Source of the DNA: Brachyhypopomus gauderio | Lineage: Eukaryota > Chordata > Actinopteri > Gymnotiformes > Hypopomidae | Reading direction: 5' to 3' | Length of the DNA: 64,000 nt | Assembly (NCBI RefSeq): GCF_052324685.1 | Contig: NC_135222.1 | Coordinates: 15,074,373 to 15,138,372 of the forward strand | Part shown: in pieces, positions 21,485 through 33,589 of the stretch | How positions within the stretch are numbered: the first letter of the stretch is position 1 | How the letters are laid out: every line of letters starts with the position of its first letter | Made by a program: the position numbers and the translations under genes | The notes under the pieces: model-generated | Told to the model about the DNA's origin: nothing | The model's input: the letters and a program-made list of their open reading frames with translations, nothing else | The model's database searches: none

Positions 21485-22739
21485 CCTTGGTTTCCAACCT
21501 GGGGTCTGCGCCCCCCCAGGGAGGGCACTAGAGATCACAGGGGGTCCGCGGAGCTCTACCTGATTTGAGGTTATAAAATATTTTTGAGCATTTTTTAATA
21601 CACACATTGAATAATATTTAGCTATTTATGACAAACAACTTTTTCACCTCTGAACCTCAGATTTGCGAACTAAATAAGCTAGGGCTGCGGCACCGCATCA
21701 CGCAGACATGCACTTTCTGCCAGCAGCACTAAATATGGCCGAGAAACGTAAACGTGTAGACGAGTCCTCCTCGTCATCAAAAAAGACAAGGCAATACCTT
21801 GATGGCTACCTGGACTTAGGGTTTATGGAGGGACAGGACAAAACTAAACCAGAATGTGTCATTTGTGGTGAGAAGCTAGCCAATGACAGCATGAAGCCGA
21901 GCAAATTAAAATGACATCGTAAACGAGTTTACGCGCCATATGAGCCTTCTGCGAGATGAGATTCAAAGCCGCTTCGCTGACATCGATGAGTATTTATCCA
22001 GAGAAGGATGGGTGTTGGACCCACGCAATAAGAAAAGTTATTCTCCCATTTAGCACTACGTACCTGTCGTAGTCAGCTTTCAGCGCTCTGGTAACAATAA
22101 AAACAAAAGCAAGAAACAGACTCGATGTCCACCAGGACTTTAGACTGGCTGTCACAACCATCAAACCAAACATCGCATCCCTGGTCAAAGATATGTAAGC
22201 CCAAGGTGCCCATTAGTTTATAAATGAACTGAAGTGGGGAAATTTTGTACGTAACGAACGTAAGTTGTTGACGGGGGATAGCAAACGTAAATTGTTCAAA
22301 AATAGACACAAATTAACTATTATATCGCGATCGATCGATCGCCGGTGGTTGGCGCCAGATCAAACTAGTAACTCATTGAATCATAGATGTGGATCAGACG
22401 TAAATAAACTAGATATTTTTTCAGCGTGAGAAATCGGATGTGTGGCGTGAGAGCGTGTGAAGACGGTCAAATGCGTGTGTCTCACGCTCATTGCGTGAGA
22501 GTTGGCAACCCTGTAATGAAACAGTTTTGAAGTTCAAATGTTACATTTTTTTTCATTGTACACCTGTTGTAAATGGTACACTTGTTGCCCTTTATTCTTT
22601 ATTGTTATATAAATAAATGTTAATTTCTAATCCCTTTAGTCTTTTGACATGTTTGTGTAGGCTGGGGTTAGGTGGGGGGGCTGGCTTTTTTTGGACTTGA
22701 GTAGGGGGGGCTCCAAGGAAAAAAGGTTGGGAACCACTG
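21485..22739 (+). mobile_element. hAT (SPIN/Charlie-like) with BED-finger transposase remnant
   Basis: Ends CCTTGGTTTCCAACC and GGTTGGGAACCACTG, target duplication GATTAAAT at 21477-21484 and 22740-22747. The ORF at 21708-21914 (from the in-frame MAEKRKRVDESSS start) has a BED-type CVICG...SMKPSKLK finger, then a frameshifted tail and, after a deletion, the C-terminal RLDVHQDFRLA segment at about 22106-22160 interrupted by other repeats. Confidence 0.9.
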
Positions 22740-22861
22740 GATTAAATCATAAGAAATAACTTATGCTGTGCGGCATGTCATAAATAACACATTTTAATTC
22801 ATTACGTCTGTCTAAAGGCATGTGTGTAGTATTTTAATGTCTTATAATAAACGTTACTTAC

Positions 22862-22951
22862 TTTTGCATTCCATCTGAACTTGGTTCGCCTTGGGATTCT
22901 TTCTGTGTTGTTCTCCAAGTATCGTTTGTAAGGTCCTGAACGTTTCGCCAT
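22862..22951 (-). pseudogene. Transposase first coding exon
   Basis: ATG at 22951 in a CAAAAATGG context opens 30 basic codons ending before a perfect |GTAAGT donor (22861-22854). It is rich in Lys/Arg and aromatic residues, consistent with a DNA-binding or nuclear-localising N-terminus. Direction, phase and position fit the acidic exons downstream. Confidence 0.65.
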
Positions 22952-23615
22952 TTTTCGCTTGTTGCACAGAAGCTAGAGAACACGCAGAGATATGTGTTTG
23001 GAGAATCTCCTGCTTCCCGCAATTCTTTTCGTCGCAGTCACGAATATCTCGCGAGAGCAGGCCATTTGATCTGTTCGCCAGTGTTGCCAACTTAGCGACT
23101 TTGTCGCTATATTTAGCGACTTTTCAGACCCTCTAGCGACTTTTTATAGTAAAAAGCGACTAGCGACAAATCTAGCGACTTTTTGTGGTGTTATTGGATA
23201 CTTTTGGAGACTGAACAAACACGCTCTTTAGTTGCTGTCCTCTGGGCCGTGAGCCCCGGCGGCTGCTGCCGTGAGCCCCGCCCACAACACTCACACTCTC
23301 AACACTCACAGTCTCACACTCAGAGCAGACCCTCACCGCTCCACGTCCACACTGCACATGAACTGCGCATGCCCAAAGCTGCCGCCGACGGGGGATGTAA
23401 ATATAAATGGTTTAGTCTTCAGTGAGACATGAAAAGAAAATCACTGCATTTAACTCACACAGTCTCAGTCATTCTTCACCTCATTCACGTAGCCGGTCAC
23501 TCAAATCGTCCACAGTGCATCTCTGTGAAAGCTAAACATCTAGCTTAAACATTTAGCTATCTCTCCACAGTATGTGCGTCTGTGTGAAAGCTTAACATCT
23601 AGCTAACTTGCTCAT

Positions 23616-24068
23616 CATGTCTCACTCTAAACCAGGGGTACTCAACTGGCGGACCGCAGTCTGGATCCGGACCCGAACGCAGTCCTGTCCGGACCCAATC
23701 TCATTCCTGATTAACTGGATACGGACCAAAAAAAAACCGGAGCATTTATTTCAGGGCTATTGAAAAAACACTCCGTCACGAGTGTAACGTTTGCCACCCC
23801 CGCTCAACAACTTACGTTCGCCACCAACCCCCCCGCTCAACAACTTACATTCGCCACCCCCGCCTCACCGGACCTCAGGTCACAGGTATCTGCCAAAATT
23901 GGACCGCGGACAAATTTAGTTGAGTACCCCTGCTCTAAACTCTATTCTCAAAAATACAGGAAAGAGTGGGAATCAAATCCTGAATTTAAAGGCTGGCTGA
24001 AGCCGTGTATTGGAGATGATACACGGGCATACTGCCTGTATTGTAAGGTTGATTTCTATGCCAACTAG
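23616..24068 (+). pseudogene. hAT transposase N-terminus (BED/TTF-type finger), split
   Basis: ATG at 23616 gives MSHSK before the nested element; after it KYRKEWESNPEFKGWL and a YCLYCKV zinc-finger half follow. Removing the insert and one copy of CTCTAAAC leaves a continuous frame. A stop at 24066 ends it directly after the CXXC. Confidence 0.7.
23633..23932 (+). mobile_element. Short hAT MITE (CAGGGGTACTCAACT termini)
   Basis: 300 bp, TIRs CAGGGGTACTCAACT/AGTTGAGTACCCCTG, target duplication CTCTAAAC at 23625-23632 and 23933-23940. Both ends match the outer 130-140 bp of the element at 24296-26776. Confidence 0.95.
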
Positions 24069-25338
24069 TTCCTGCTAACTGCTACTTGTATACTAACATT
24101 TAACAACACAGCAAAAAAACTATTTATGTAATTTACGTAAAAATTATTTATACAAAGCATTAAAGTCATGTAGTTCTTTTGAGAAGTGACTGCCTATTTC
24201 AAAGGCAACAGATGTTGTTCATTAGTAGTTCTAACATATTTAGGGTGTTTTTTACTCATTTTCTTCTCTCCCAACGTTATTCCTTTAGCCTACAGCAGAG
24301 GTCACCAACAGGCGGACACCGAACGCAGTCCTGTCCGGACCCAGTCTCATTCCTGATTAACTGGATACGGACCCAAATGCCATCCCATCCGGACCCAGAA
24401 TAAATTGTTAAAAATATTTCGTAATTTTGACGGGAGAATTAATTTTAAACCAGAGCATTTATTTCAGCGCTATCCACCTTTTTCCTGGAATCCCAATGGG
24501 GGTTGCCATGACGTCTCACTATTTCCGTTCCCCGGTTTATTAGTTCCGGTCTCGCTAGCGTTTCAGCATCGCTAACCAAAACATTGCTAGTGAGACGAAT
24601 AAAACTGGCTTTGATACCGATTACGTGCTTCAAGTATGAGCTCAGGCTCGACATGTTCCCTTGTCGGGTGCCATAACAACTCAAAAAATTGAAGTTGTTG
24701 TTGGAAAGTATATGCTTTGAACACCAGCAGCTTCGTAAACACTGTCCGCGTCCGGCTCCTTTTGTAGTAACTTGGATATTTTTTTCAACATTACTTAATC
24801 ACATTTAAAATAATTTTATTAGATGCAGTACAATATAACAAAAAAGATGCCTTAATTGTCAAATTTGATCAAGCCAGTCCAAAAATATTCAAATTTAAAT
24901 CGTCTGTATTTTTTAATGCAATTAACCTACATCTTGTGATCAAGAAATGTGCGCTAGTTTTACCATGTGGCTAGTGCCCGCCGTGATCATGGTTCATCGG
25001 ACCAACACGTTGTCTTGGGACCCTTAAAAACTACCTTAAACTGTACAGACTGGGATGAAACGTCAGGAAACAATAAACAAGAATATAATGTAACGGTCCA
25101 CGTATCTATTAATATCTTTTGAACAGTCCCACAATGTTTTTGAATGGTCCAAATGCGAAGTTAAAATTCAAGCAGGCTCAAAAAGAAACAGGAGCACGAA
25201 ATGCGAGTTCTTCTAACGGGATGAGAGAAAGTGGACATTCAATTATGTCATATTACCAAAACTCTGGGAAGAACCTCCTACAAACCGATTAAAACAGCGA
25301 TTTATTTACAGCGCGCTTGCGATCACTGACCTCGCTTA

Positions 25339-25709
25339 TGCCCGGTTCACACTACACGATCTTAGGCTGGTTTTTCAGTCGCCGACTGTTTTTTGTTGAT
25401 CGCCGACAGAAACTGTGGTCGGAGGCAAATCGGCGATCACTCGTCGCTCGCTCAGTTCTGTAGTGTGAACTGCTGAAAGACGCTCGCCGAGCCATCGCCG
25501 ACTCATCGCAGACGACCGGCAGATATCTAGCATGTTTAATATCTAGCCCGGTCGGCGACTGAGAGTCTTTGTGAGCCCGCGTCGCCGATCAGTCATGTAG
25601 TGTGAAAGCCACAACAACTGAAAGACTCGCGATTACAGCACAACCAGTCATGTAGTGCGAACGGCACAAAAACCTGACGACTGAAAAGTCGTGTAGTGTG
25701 AACCTGGCA
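25339..25709. mobile_element. Harbinger-like MITE, 371 bp
   Basis: TIRs TGCCCGGTTCACACTACACGA/TCGTGTAGTGTGAACCTGGCA and TTA duplications at 25336-25338 and 25710-25712, the typical PIF/Harbinger target. Confidence 0.9.
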
Positions 25710-25779
25710 TTAGACAGCGCGACCGGAGAAAAATGTCCGCGGCTCAATCATGATCATGCGGGGATATCCAAGTAACTAC

Positions 25780-25995
25780 ATTTTGCTTTGCATTCCATAC
25801 CGAAGGGAAGGAGCCTAGCGTGGCTTGCAGTTTTAAAACTGAAATACCATCCGAAGAGGATATATGTTTGCTCGTTTCACTTTGTTGAAAAGAAGCCTAT
25901 AGGCTGTATACAGAGCTGTATACAGAGCTGCATCCTGACCCGGAGCTGTATTTGGGTTACGATAGACCACCCCAAAAGAAGAGACGAATAGTTCG
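25780..25995 (+). pseudogene. Partial THAP-type zinc finger coding fragment
   Basis: Encodes RSLAWLAVLKLKYHPKR followed by VCSFHFVEKKP, the second half of a C2CH THAP DNA-binding domain, then a frameshifted ELHPDPELYLGYDRPP tail. A 13-bp direct duplication (tatacagagctg twice, 25910-25933) causes one of the frame breaks. The first Cys pair is not visible. THAP domains occur both in P-element-like transposases and host proteins. Confidence 0.55.
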
Positions 25996-26197
25996 CATGA
26001 GCCAAACGGATCTACAAACAGTTATAGTAAAAGTAAAACTACAAACAAACGAGATATTATACATATAATTTATTGTTTTTCAATGTTTCACAACATACGT
26101 TCTGCAATGCACGAGTAACCCACTGTCTCCACTACTCCACTCTCCCTCAGCATTACCCACGCCTGATGTTTACCTCGGCTCACGGTCTCACTTGGCT

Positions 26198-26491
26198 CTA
26201 CCTCAGCTTAAAAAAAATGAAATCACCATGTTTTTTATACAATACATTTCCTATTTTGTTGCTATAAAGGTAGTTGTATGCCTCTGTTCTTTTATAATTC
26301 CGTAGCTCTTCGCCATCTACGCCTTCGGGAAAGACGAAGTAATTGACTATATCAATATCGCTAACTTCAGGCCACAGCTTCATGTTATCAACCCACTCTG
26401 AGAGCGTGGAGGGGTGGGGCACTGTTAAAACACAGTCACCACAACTTTTTAAATCGCTCGTACTGTGCAGCCACCTAGTATTCTTGGCCAT
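26198..26491 (-). CDS. Hypothetical protein, 97 codons, first exon of an unknown gene
   Basis: ATG at 26491 opens a frame with a KSCGDCVLTVPHPSTLSEWV start and an aromatic-rich middle (WPEVSDIDIVNYFVFPEG; LRNYKRTEAYNYLYSNKIG). This resembles the N-terminal region of uncharacterised fish proteins linked to transposons (recollection, not verified). It converges with the THAP fragment. Context says it is part of the 24296-26776 element, not a host gene. Confidence 0.4.
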   Translation of the reverse strand: MAKNTRWLHSTSDLKSCGDCVLTVPHPSTLSEWVDNMKLWPEVSDIDIVNYFVFPEGVDGEELRNYKRTEAYNYLYSNKIGNVLYKKHGDFIFFKLR

Positions 26492-28602
26492 GTTTTATTA
26501 ATAAATCCGCAACGAACGTCCACTTTCTGATTCACTCTTAACGTAAACACTACAACCGGAAACCAACAACCGGTTTCAGCTACGAATCATGGGAAAGGTT
26601 AAAGTTCAGGAAAATCGTGGATAGAAAAAAACATTCCGTCACGAGTGTTACGTACAACCCCCCCCACCCCCCGCTCAACAACTTAGGTTCGCCACCCCCC
26701 CCTCCCGTCCCCCGGACCGCTGGTCAGAGCTATCTGCCAAATTTGGCCCACGGAACAATATAGTTGATTACCCCTGGCCTACAACGTCAAAAAACATGTA
26801 TTATGCAAATAAGGTGATGACATCATTTAGCGACTTCTAGCGACTTTTAGGACAACCAATAGCGACTTTCCTTACTGAGGAGTTGGCAACAGTGCTGTTC
26901 GCGCGCTCATTAGACCGTTGAGCATCTTCTGCCGTTAACATATACGAACAATATAAAACAGACGACCGCAGTATAACAGTATTGTGTGTCACAATGGCAT
27001 TTGCCATATATTACTTTAAGGACAAGACCGTGGAAGTTGGGAAAACTGATTGGTTGAGTACTGAAGACCAGCAATGTACATCTTCAGAAATGATCACACA
27101 GTGCCCCAGACTCGATGATGAAGATGGATGGATAAATGTAAAGTGGAACAAAGGCAGAAAAAAGAAAGATGGTTCAGCCTTTTTTCCTGCAAAGGTTTTA
27201 ATGTTCAGTGGTAAGTTACTTTCTAAGTTCTGTATTTGAATTTGGCTACATCGACATTACGCTTTAGTTTTAAAACGCATCAATTTTGCTACGTTTACTC
27301 CTGGCCTCCATATTACTCCGGAGTTTTCCAGCCTTTACAGAGACTTTTGGCGCCATAAGGTTTGAAAACTCTGGTGTTCCGGTCAACAGTGAGAAACAGA
27401 TTAAACATTATCAGACGTTACATATCCAACATTGTACGTTACTTTTGGCCAGTTGATGTTTTATTATTTGTAAGGACAGCAAATTCATATTTAGTTTTCT
27501 ATGTGGAGGTCGCTAATGTAGTGTAGTCACATAGTCCTGGGTGTGGTATGCTAGCTTAAGAGTTTCACCCTGAGCAAAGCTCTCTTTAAAAACCTTCACA
27601 GTAAAAATAAGAATAAAACTGGAAAGTTATGTTCTAAGTGCTACTGAAGTAGAGATTTCTGACTCAGTGTATGAGAAAAGACAAAGTAGATAAAGTGTAG
27701 TAAGAGTATGAAGAATTCTATAAGGTTATGATAGCGTAGTGACAGCATTACCACTACGTTGTTACAACATTGTGACAACTTTCTGAGAAATTACATTTCA
27801 ACATTGTGGGCACTAAAGCAATAGATTGTTACAATGTTGTCACATCATAACTGTGTTTGCAGGGAAGTGTAGTGTGTTAGGTTGCCACCAATGAGTATGT
27901 TAGGGAGAGTGCAAAGATCACACATAGCTTGATGACCCATTTGGCATTTTATTTTGCTCAGTGTACACAAAACTTTTTCACACAGACAACTACAGTGACC
28001 TTTGCCATAAGAGAGAGGAATTCATAAAGGGTGTGGACATCTGGAACCAGTCACACAAGAGGAAGACCAAGCCAGCAGGTGGATGAGGGATGTGGAAGAG
28101 GCGGACGAAAGACCAGTAAAACAGGTAATTACATTCATACAGTTAAGGAACAGTAGAATTAAATGCCATCTTTTCCCTTATGTCTATCCAACAACATTTA
28201 AATCCAGACAGAGGCAGTAAGTGAAGAACACAGTGGAGGAGATGGAGTTGAGGAGTCTGTGCTGCACTAGTTTAGAGGATATCAGGAGAGAAAGATACAA
28301 TCAGAACATCACAGTAGATGTTAGACGTGATGTTGGTGTGATGAATAGAGATTTGAACTGAACTGAAAAATGAGCTGCTATTGAGCAGCAGATATAAGGA
28401 CCTCCAAGAAAACAAACCACAACATACAGAAGTGTTGAGCTACAACTTGTGTGTTGACGGTTGGTGGACCTCGAATCCGAGGAGCATCACAACGTCTGTG
28501 GTTTGGTTTTCTTTTACTGTCCTGTGGATTAGCCAGCAACACAAACTCAACTCCGCCCCTTTCATCATTAACGTTACGGTTTTAAATCTATCACCAGTGT
28601 TC

Positions 28603-28840
28603 ACCCACAGATCAACTGTTCACTGTTCAATACTCACTTTTATCGCATGAGGGTGAAGTCAACTTTTTATTCCTGTTGTCCCTTTCCACCTTAAATATTG
28701 TGGCAGTTAGCCAAAATTTTGGCTTCTGCTGCACTATTTAAGGTGGAACAGGAAAACTGGTGTATGAACTGCTTCACCCTCGTTTGGTCAGTAGGAGTGA
28801 GTATTGTATAGTGAACAGTTGATTTGTGGGTGATGTGACA
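28603..28840. repeat. Foldback (long inverted repeat)
   Basis: CCACAGATCAACTGTTCACT...GAGGGTGAAG at 28607-28661 is largely complementary to 28770-28832; a second inner pair CCACCTTAAATA / TATTTAAGGTGG (28687-28698, 28734-28746) extends the stem. Probably a small foldback transposon. Confidence 0.65.
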
Positions 28841-28912
28841 GGTCACTGTTCATTTTGGTATCTTGGTTAAATTTATTTAAATTTAAATAAATGACCTAAA
28901 CTCCCCTAAAGG

Positions 28913-29195
28913 GCAGTCATGGTGTAGTGGTAGGGAACCCTGCTCCCATGACCGGAGGGTTGTGGGTTTGATTCCCAGCTAGGCCATGACTGAAGTGCCC
29001 TTGAGCAAGGCACTTAACCCATACTGCTCCCTGGGTGCCAGGCCTAAGGCTGTCCACCGCTTTGGGCACGTGTGTACTCACAGCCCCCCTAGTGTTCGTT
29101 CACTGGTGTGTATGTGTGTGTTTCACTGCACGGATGGGTTAAATGCAGAGGACAATTTTCAATGTGATGAAAAGTCACATTGACAAAAAATAAGC
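28913..29195 (+). mobile_element. tRNA-derived SINE (V-SINE-like)
   Basis: The head has a pol III A box (TGGTGTAGTGG) and B box (GGGTTTGATTC) spaced as in a tRNA. A conserved core with ttgagcaaggcacttaaccc follows, then a tail of AAAAAATAAG. The V-domain type core points to the vertebrate V-SINE group. It is a retrotransposon transcribed by pol III, not a tRNA gene. Confidence 0.85.
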
Positions 29196-30284
29196 ACATT
29201 TTACCTTTTTTTTTTTTTTTTGAACCATAGATGTGGAAAATCACTTCCGGCCCTCAGTCTGCAGTTCGCACCATAGCGATGTGGTTGGGTGACATCAATG
29301 ACTGACAATCCATACTGTTTATTTATGTGCAAAAAAGCAAAACTGAAAAGCAAATTATCTTTCCACACATTTTTGTGACTACTCTTAATCTTAGTTTTTT
29401 AAGAAATAAATCCTGAATTTTTGTCAGACATGAATGTAGCCCACTTAGAAAAGCAGTCCACATTGCCTCAATGTTTAAAATTTGCACTAATTCATATTAC
29501 TTCAAATTGTTTCACTTTTTTCCATTAAGAGTGGGACAGAACTGTTCATCATTAAATTGTAATCACTGTCAAACATCTTAAAAATTTGACTGTTTTTCAA
29601 TAAAGAAATCAAGTGATTATCTGCCTATACCATAACTCCAGCAATCATGTCAGTGGTATGGAAATATTTCACAATTTCAGACAAAGACACATTTTGCATC
29701 ATCAAAACCTTTTAGACCTTCAATGATGAGTGTCATTGCTGGCATGGCTGTTTGAGTACTTGGTGGTTTCCTTATTTTTATTTTTTGTTTTGCCCAAACA
29801 TTTTCACTTAGGTACTTCCCTAAGCTGATGTTTAGTAAAAATGTTATTGTTTTTGTAAATCCTGTACTGGTCATTGAACAATAACTTTGTCTCACTATCA
29901 GGGCCAATTTGGGTAAATGCTATGTGATTGTCTTTCGCTGAGTGTCTGAAAGCCTGGTGAATAGGAACATACACTGCATATTATTTTTTGGGAGACCTAA
30001 GTGACTAAAGATAGTTACGTAAAGACAAAGTTCCCTGATTGCAAACTGATTATTTTGGTAAACTGTAGAAATCAGACCTATCTGTAGTATAGCTGATTCT
30101 TATAATACACCCATGCTATTGAAAAACTTTTTTTTTTTTTACAGCAAAAGAGCAAAAAGGCACCCAGTACTTCAAAAGAGGCAGCAGATCAAATAATTGA
30201 AAAACTGAAGAAGGAGTTGATGGCAAAGCAAGCATATTTAGAGGTAAATTATTTACACAGTTTGGAGTTTAAGTTATGTGTTTA

Positions 30285-31083
30285 AAGGAGCAGTGTGTGA
30301 CCCATAGCGAAACCCCACTTACCCACCCCTCCCTTTCCAAAGCCTATAGTCACCTGTCCTGATTTCATTTCACTTTTACATGTTTTCGCTTGTTTTGGTG
30401 GCAAGCATTCACAATTTCTTGCTTTTTCTTGTACTAAATAAAAAGTATAATCCTTCTTTTATGTTGTAACCTCCATCACCTGTCTTCTAACAATGTATCC
30501 TACTGAGCATGCTCATATCATAGTACACCGTAGCAACTCAGTCTTTTACACATTTAATTGTGTTTTTAATGTTAATTTAGGTTAGACTTAGTTTAATAAT
30601 CACTGCTACCTCACTGATAAACTTGCTTACACCAGCAAACATCCTAATTATTCTTTTAATGCTGGTACTTTCTTTTAATTTCCTGATAAGAAAATAAGCT
30701 TCTTTAAGGTGGAAGAGGAAAATTCAGAGATTTGGGGATAAGGAGATTTAAGCTATCAAGATATGCCACCTGCAATTTTATGTGAACTCATACCTATAAA
30801 TATGCACTACAGTCTGAAATTCTGAGAAGGATTCTGCTTTTGCCACATCTTCCAGCCGGTGCTATAGCGCGACAAATTCCAGCTTCCACTTCAACATAAA
30901 AGCACAAAAGGCACTCTTTACAGCCAGTGTGTGGTTTGTCCTTTCTGGGCTACTGTAGAAACATAGTGGTGCTACACTGTTGGAAAATGAGCCGCTCCTA
31001 ATATTGGTTCCGAACCTATTTAAAGCCAGAGAGCTGAATGTCTGTAGAACAGATTTTATACATACAATACTGGATTGCATCCC

Positions 31084-31151
<68 letters not shown>

Positions 31152-31190
31152 GCTCATTCTAAACACAACACTCCCTAATGACTTTATAAT
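30285..31190. mobile_element. Probable non-autonomous DNA transposon with internal (TA)n
   Basis: AAAGGAGCAGTGTGTG at the left and an approximate complement (cacaacactccct) at 31165-31177, enclosing a fish repeat phrase (gtagaaacatagtggtgc). Assigned by style only. Confidence 0.4.
31090..31148. repeat. (TA)n microsatellite
   Basis: About 29 consecutive TA units. Confidence 0.98.
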
Positions 31191-31979
31191 TATATGCTAA
31201 TGAAAATGATGATGATTTTCTTTTGGTGTAGTTATCTACCGAAAAAGAGGACTCATCAGATGAGGACTTACCGCCTAGGAACTGGAGTAAGGCGCAGCAG
31301 AAAATAAAGGAGCTTAAAAGGACAAGAGGCTGAAAGAAGGCAACGCTAAAGAGATACTAGGTGCCTTGAGAGGTGATATTTTTTATTTGAAATAATTAAA
31401 TTAAATCAGTACCCCATTTGTATGCAACCTCACAATGTAGCAAAATAAATCAACATAAATGAATGTCGCAACCCTTACCAGATCACACTGAAACGATGTG
31501 GACTCATAAACTGCAGTACAGAAACATGAAAAATATATAAGCCTCGCTGGAAGGCAGAGCGTAAGAATGGCAGTTTCGGTTGGTCCTTCTGTCCATCAAC
31601 ACTTAACTTCAATACATTAACTTCAGGGTTCATAGAGGTCCCCCTAAGTTTCACGAGAATCTAAAAAATCCATCTGTTCTCACTCGCCTTATCTTTTGAA
31701 TGTTACTTATATTGTGTTGGGGTCAATTTTGACCCATTTTCAAAGTTCAGGTGTGTAAAAAGTACTGTTTGCTTTTTTGTATTGGAATAGGATTTCATGA
31801 GATCTTCAGAAACAGCTATTTTAACACAATAAAGGTTTAACACAATAAAGGCATTTGTATAATTTTAATAAATTTTAAAATGTCTCAAATTCAAAAGTAC
31901 CCTTCATGGTGTTACGGGTCACCACTGACCCGGCATAGAATACTTGCTGTTGCTCCCATCACATAAAAGGTGTGACTCA

Positions 31980-32048
31980 CCGCACACACCCAAACACCCA
32001 CCCACACAAACACACACCCATCCACACTCCCACACAAACACACACCCA
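31980..32048. repeat. CACACCC-type simple repeat
   Basis: Irregular tandem acacaccca units, A/C-only on the plus strand. Confidence 0.8.
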
Positions 32049-32375
32049 TTCCAGATGGAGAGGGCTTGCTGTGCTTGTCTATGGCAGGGAAACACTGTCT
32101 CATTCTAGTTTGACAGGGAGACAATCAGGGGCACACAAAGACGTGGAATCAAAGCCACAACTTGATAACACAAAACTTGATGCTATAATAGGTAACTGCA
32201 TTTAAATAAAATAACATTTTATTCTAAAATAAATTTCTACACATTATGTTTGTATAGTTTTTAACAAAGTGACTGGAATGTTTCATTTTGGAAGTGACCA
32301 CGATTTAGTTACTGTCACCTCGCACATGGAACAAAAATGGAAAGTTCCAAACAATGATTCAATGTTGAGTTAAAT

Positions 32376-32823
32376 TGTCACGTAGGGCTTCGCCCCCTCT
32401 CGTAGCTGTCACTCTGGGTTCCCTCATGTCTGTATTCCCCGCCTGTTCATCCCGCCCTGCTCGTTGTCTCTGTGATTTCCCATTGCCTGCCATGCCCCTG
32501 TCGTCATTGTTTGCACCTGATCCTTGTTTAGTTCAGTGTATATATAGTCCTTGTATTGCCCTTGTCGGTATCGGTCTTTTTGTCAAATCCTGTTCGTTGT
32601 GAGTATTGTTTCCGCTGCAAGTATTCCTGCCTGTTCCGTGTTTCCCCCGTCGTGTTTGGTTTATCTGTCCGAGTATGTCTCTTGTTATTTCATGTCCTGA
32701 TTGCCCTCCAGTTATGACCCGTGCCCGTTATATCGACGCTGCTTTTGGAATTCCCTGTAATAAATCTCGCTCTCCTCAGCGTTTGTGTCCACCTCCCTGT
32801 TCTGCGCTACGCAGATTGTTACA
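32376..32823 (+). repeat. Solo LTR, 448 bp (TGTCACGTAGGGC family)
   Basis: Begins TGTCACGTAGGGC, ends GATTGTTACA, flanked by TAAAT at 32371-32375 and 32824-32828. TATATATAG near 32539 and AATAAA at 32759-32764. Confidence 0.93.
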
Positions 32824-33589
32824 TAAATCTCTCTGTATGTAACTGTAATCTGGGATCATCAGTTTATATTTGTGAATGTGGCAAAAAACATTGCTGCAAA
32901 CAAAAGAACCTAAAAATGAACTTTAATTTATGTGAAGGAAGACCTTTAAAGGACATTTTCAATTATTTGTAGGTAAACGTAGTAATTTTGCCAATTGCAT
33001 TAGTCCTCAGATACTTGCCTGATAAAACTGAATTTCACATTGTAGAGACATACTGCTTTGACTGTTTTACTATGTTAATTCTGGATGTTGATCATGGTGT
33101 GATAGAAAGTAATGAGGTTTTTTTGTTTTGTTTCTGTGTGTCCCAGGCCATGCCCTGTCAAAGTTTCCTGACATCAGCATCCAAGATGTGAGACGCATTA
33201 TAAGAAAAAAATGCAACAACGAAAGCTATACAAGGCAAGTCACTGCAAAGAAGACCATGTGAAAAGAACATTCTTTCAATTTTGTTTAACACTTTTTGGT
33301 TGGATTTGTGGTTCCTCTGCCTCTGGATGACCATTTATCAGGGCAAAAACCTGCTTGTGGGCAGCCAGGGAGTGATTTCAGAAAGGCTGCATGATAAAGT
33401 TTCTAATACCAAACATTTCTAAAGACTTTGTGTTTCTGTCTTGTCCTAAACTGGTGTTAATTTGAATTATGTTCTTAATTTGGCATCCAGTGTTATTTGT
33501 TATATTTATTTGTTACATTTTGATATATAAAGAAATATGTTCTTAACCATGAGTATGTCTTGTTTATTTTTATGTATGTAATCCACTGG

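Larger units (their letters stand above)
13592..22951 (-). pseudogene. CACTA/EnSpm-like transposase gene of the giant element
   Basis: A chain of minus-strand exons: 22951-22862 (30 codons, MAKRSGPYKRYLENN start), acidic exons at 21393-21276, 20907-20800, 20468-20358 and 20285-20154, then a long catalytic exon from 15802. All checked exons are phase 0 with AG/GT borders. The catalytic part shows motifs such as GVKGPSPL, an H-X2-CLGVTRQL block and a C2-C2 zinc-ribbon-like pair near 15560-15500. Known: such enzymes cut and paste elements with short TIRs. Breaks: one in-frame TAG at 15221-15223, a TAG in the first acidic exon, and frameshifts near 14290, 14110 and 13920. The introns have been filled by an LTR element and a hAT. 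Confidence 0.75.
24296..26776 (+). mobile_element. Long relative of the 300-bp MITE, 2.5 kb
   Basis: Left end CAGAGGTCACCAAC and right end GTTGATTACCCCTG, target duplication GCCTACAG/GCCTACAA (7 of 8) at 24288-24295 and 26777-26784. Interior includes a Harbinger MITE, a partial THAP domain (plus) and a separate minus ORF at 26491-26198. No hAT catalytic domain seen. Confidence 0.8.
23079..26894 (+). mobile_element. hAT element carrying three nested elements
   Basis: Ends CAGTGTTGCCAACTTAGC and GAGTTGGCAACAGTG with 8-bp target duplication CTGTTCGC at 23071-23078 and 26895-26902. TAGCGACTTT motifs recur near both ends. The start of a zinc-finger hAT transposase is present (23616-24068), interrupted by the 300-bp element at 23633. 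The catalytic region is absent. Confidence 0.92.
26994..33262 (+). pseudogene. Second gene of the giant transposon (multi-exon, coiled-coil/nuclear type)
   Basis: Exon-like blocks: 26994-27210 (MAFAIYYFKDKTVEVGKTDW..., donor |GTAAGT), 27962-28078 (phase-compatible with the first, donor |GTGG), 30145-30243 (Lys/Glu-rich helix, donor |GTAAAT), 31232-31333 (acidic EKEDSSDEDLPPRNW, ends in TGA) and 33147-33262 (FPDISIQDVRRIIRKKCNNE, ends in TGA). The last resembles the tail of BEN-like proteins found in fish transposons. Exons 2 to 3 do not match in phase, so exons are missing or decayed. It diverges from the transposase gene. Inferred role: the accessory DNA-binding protein CACTA-like elements usually carry. 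Confidence 0.5.

Noticed and set aside
28913..28985. tRNA gene
   Set aside because: A and B boxes are present, but the 5' and 3' acceptor stems do not pair and a V-SINE core follows; it is a SINE head.
32375..32842. Two plus ORFs with Cys/Leu-rich, secretory-looking sequence
   Set aside because: They lie wholly inside the solo LTR 32376-32823.
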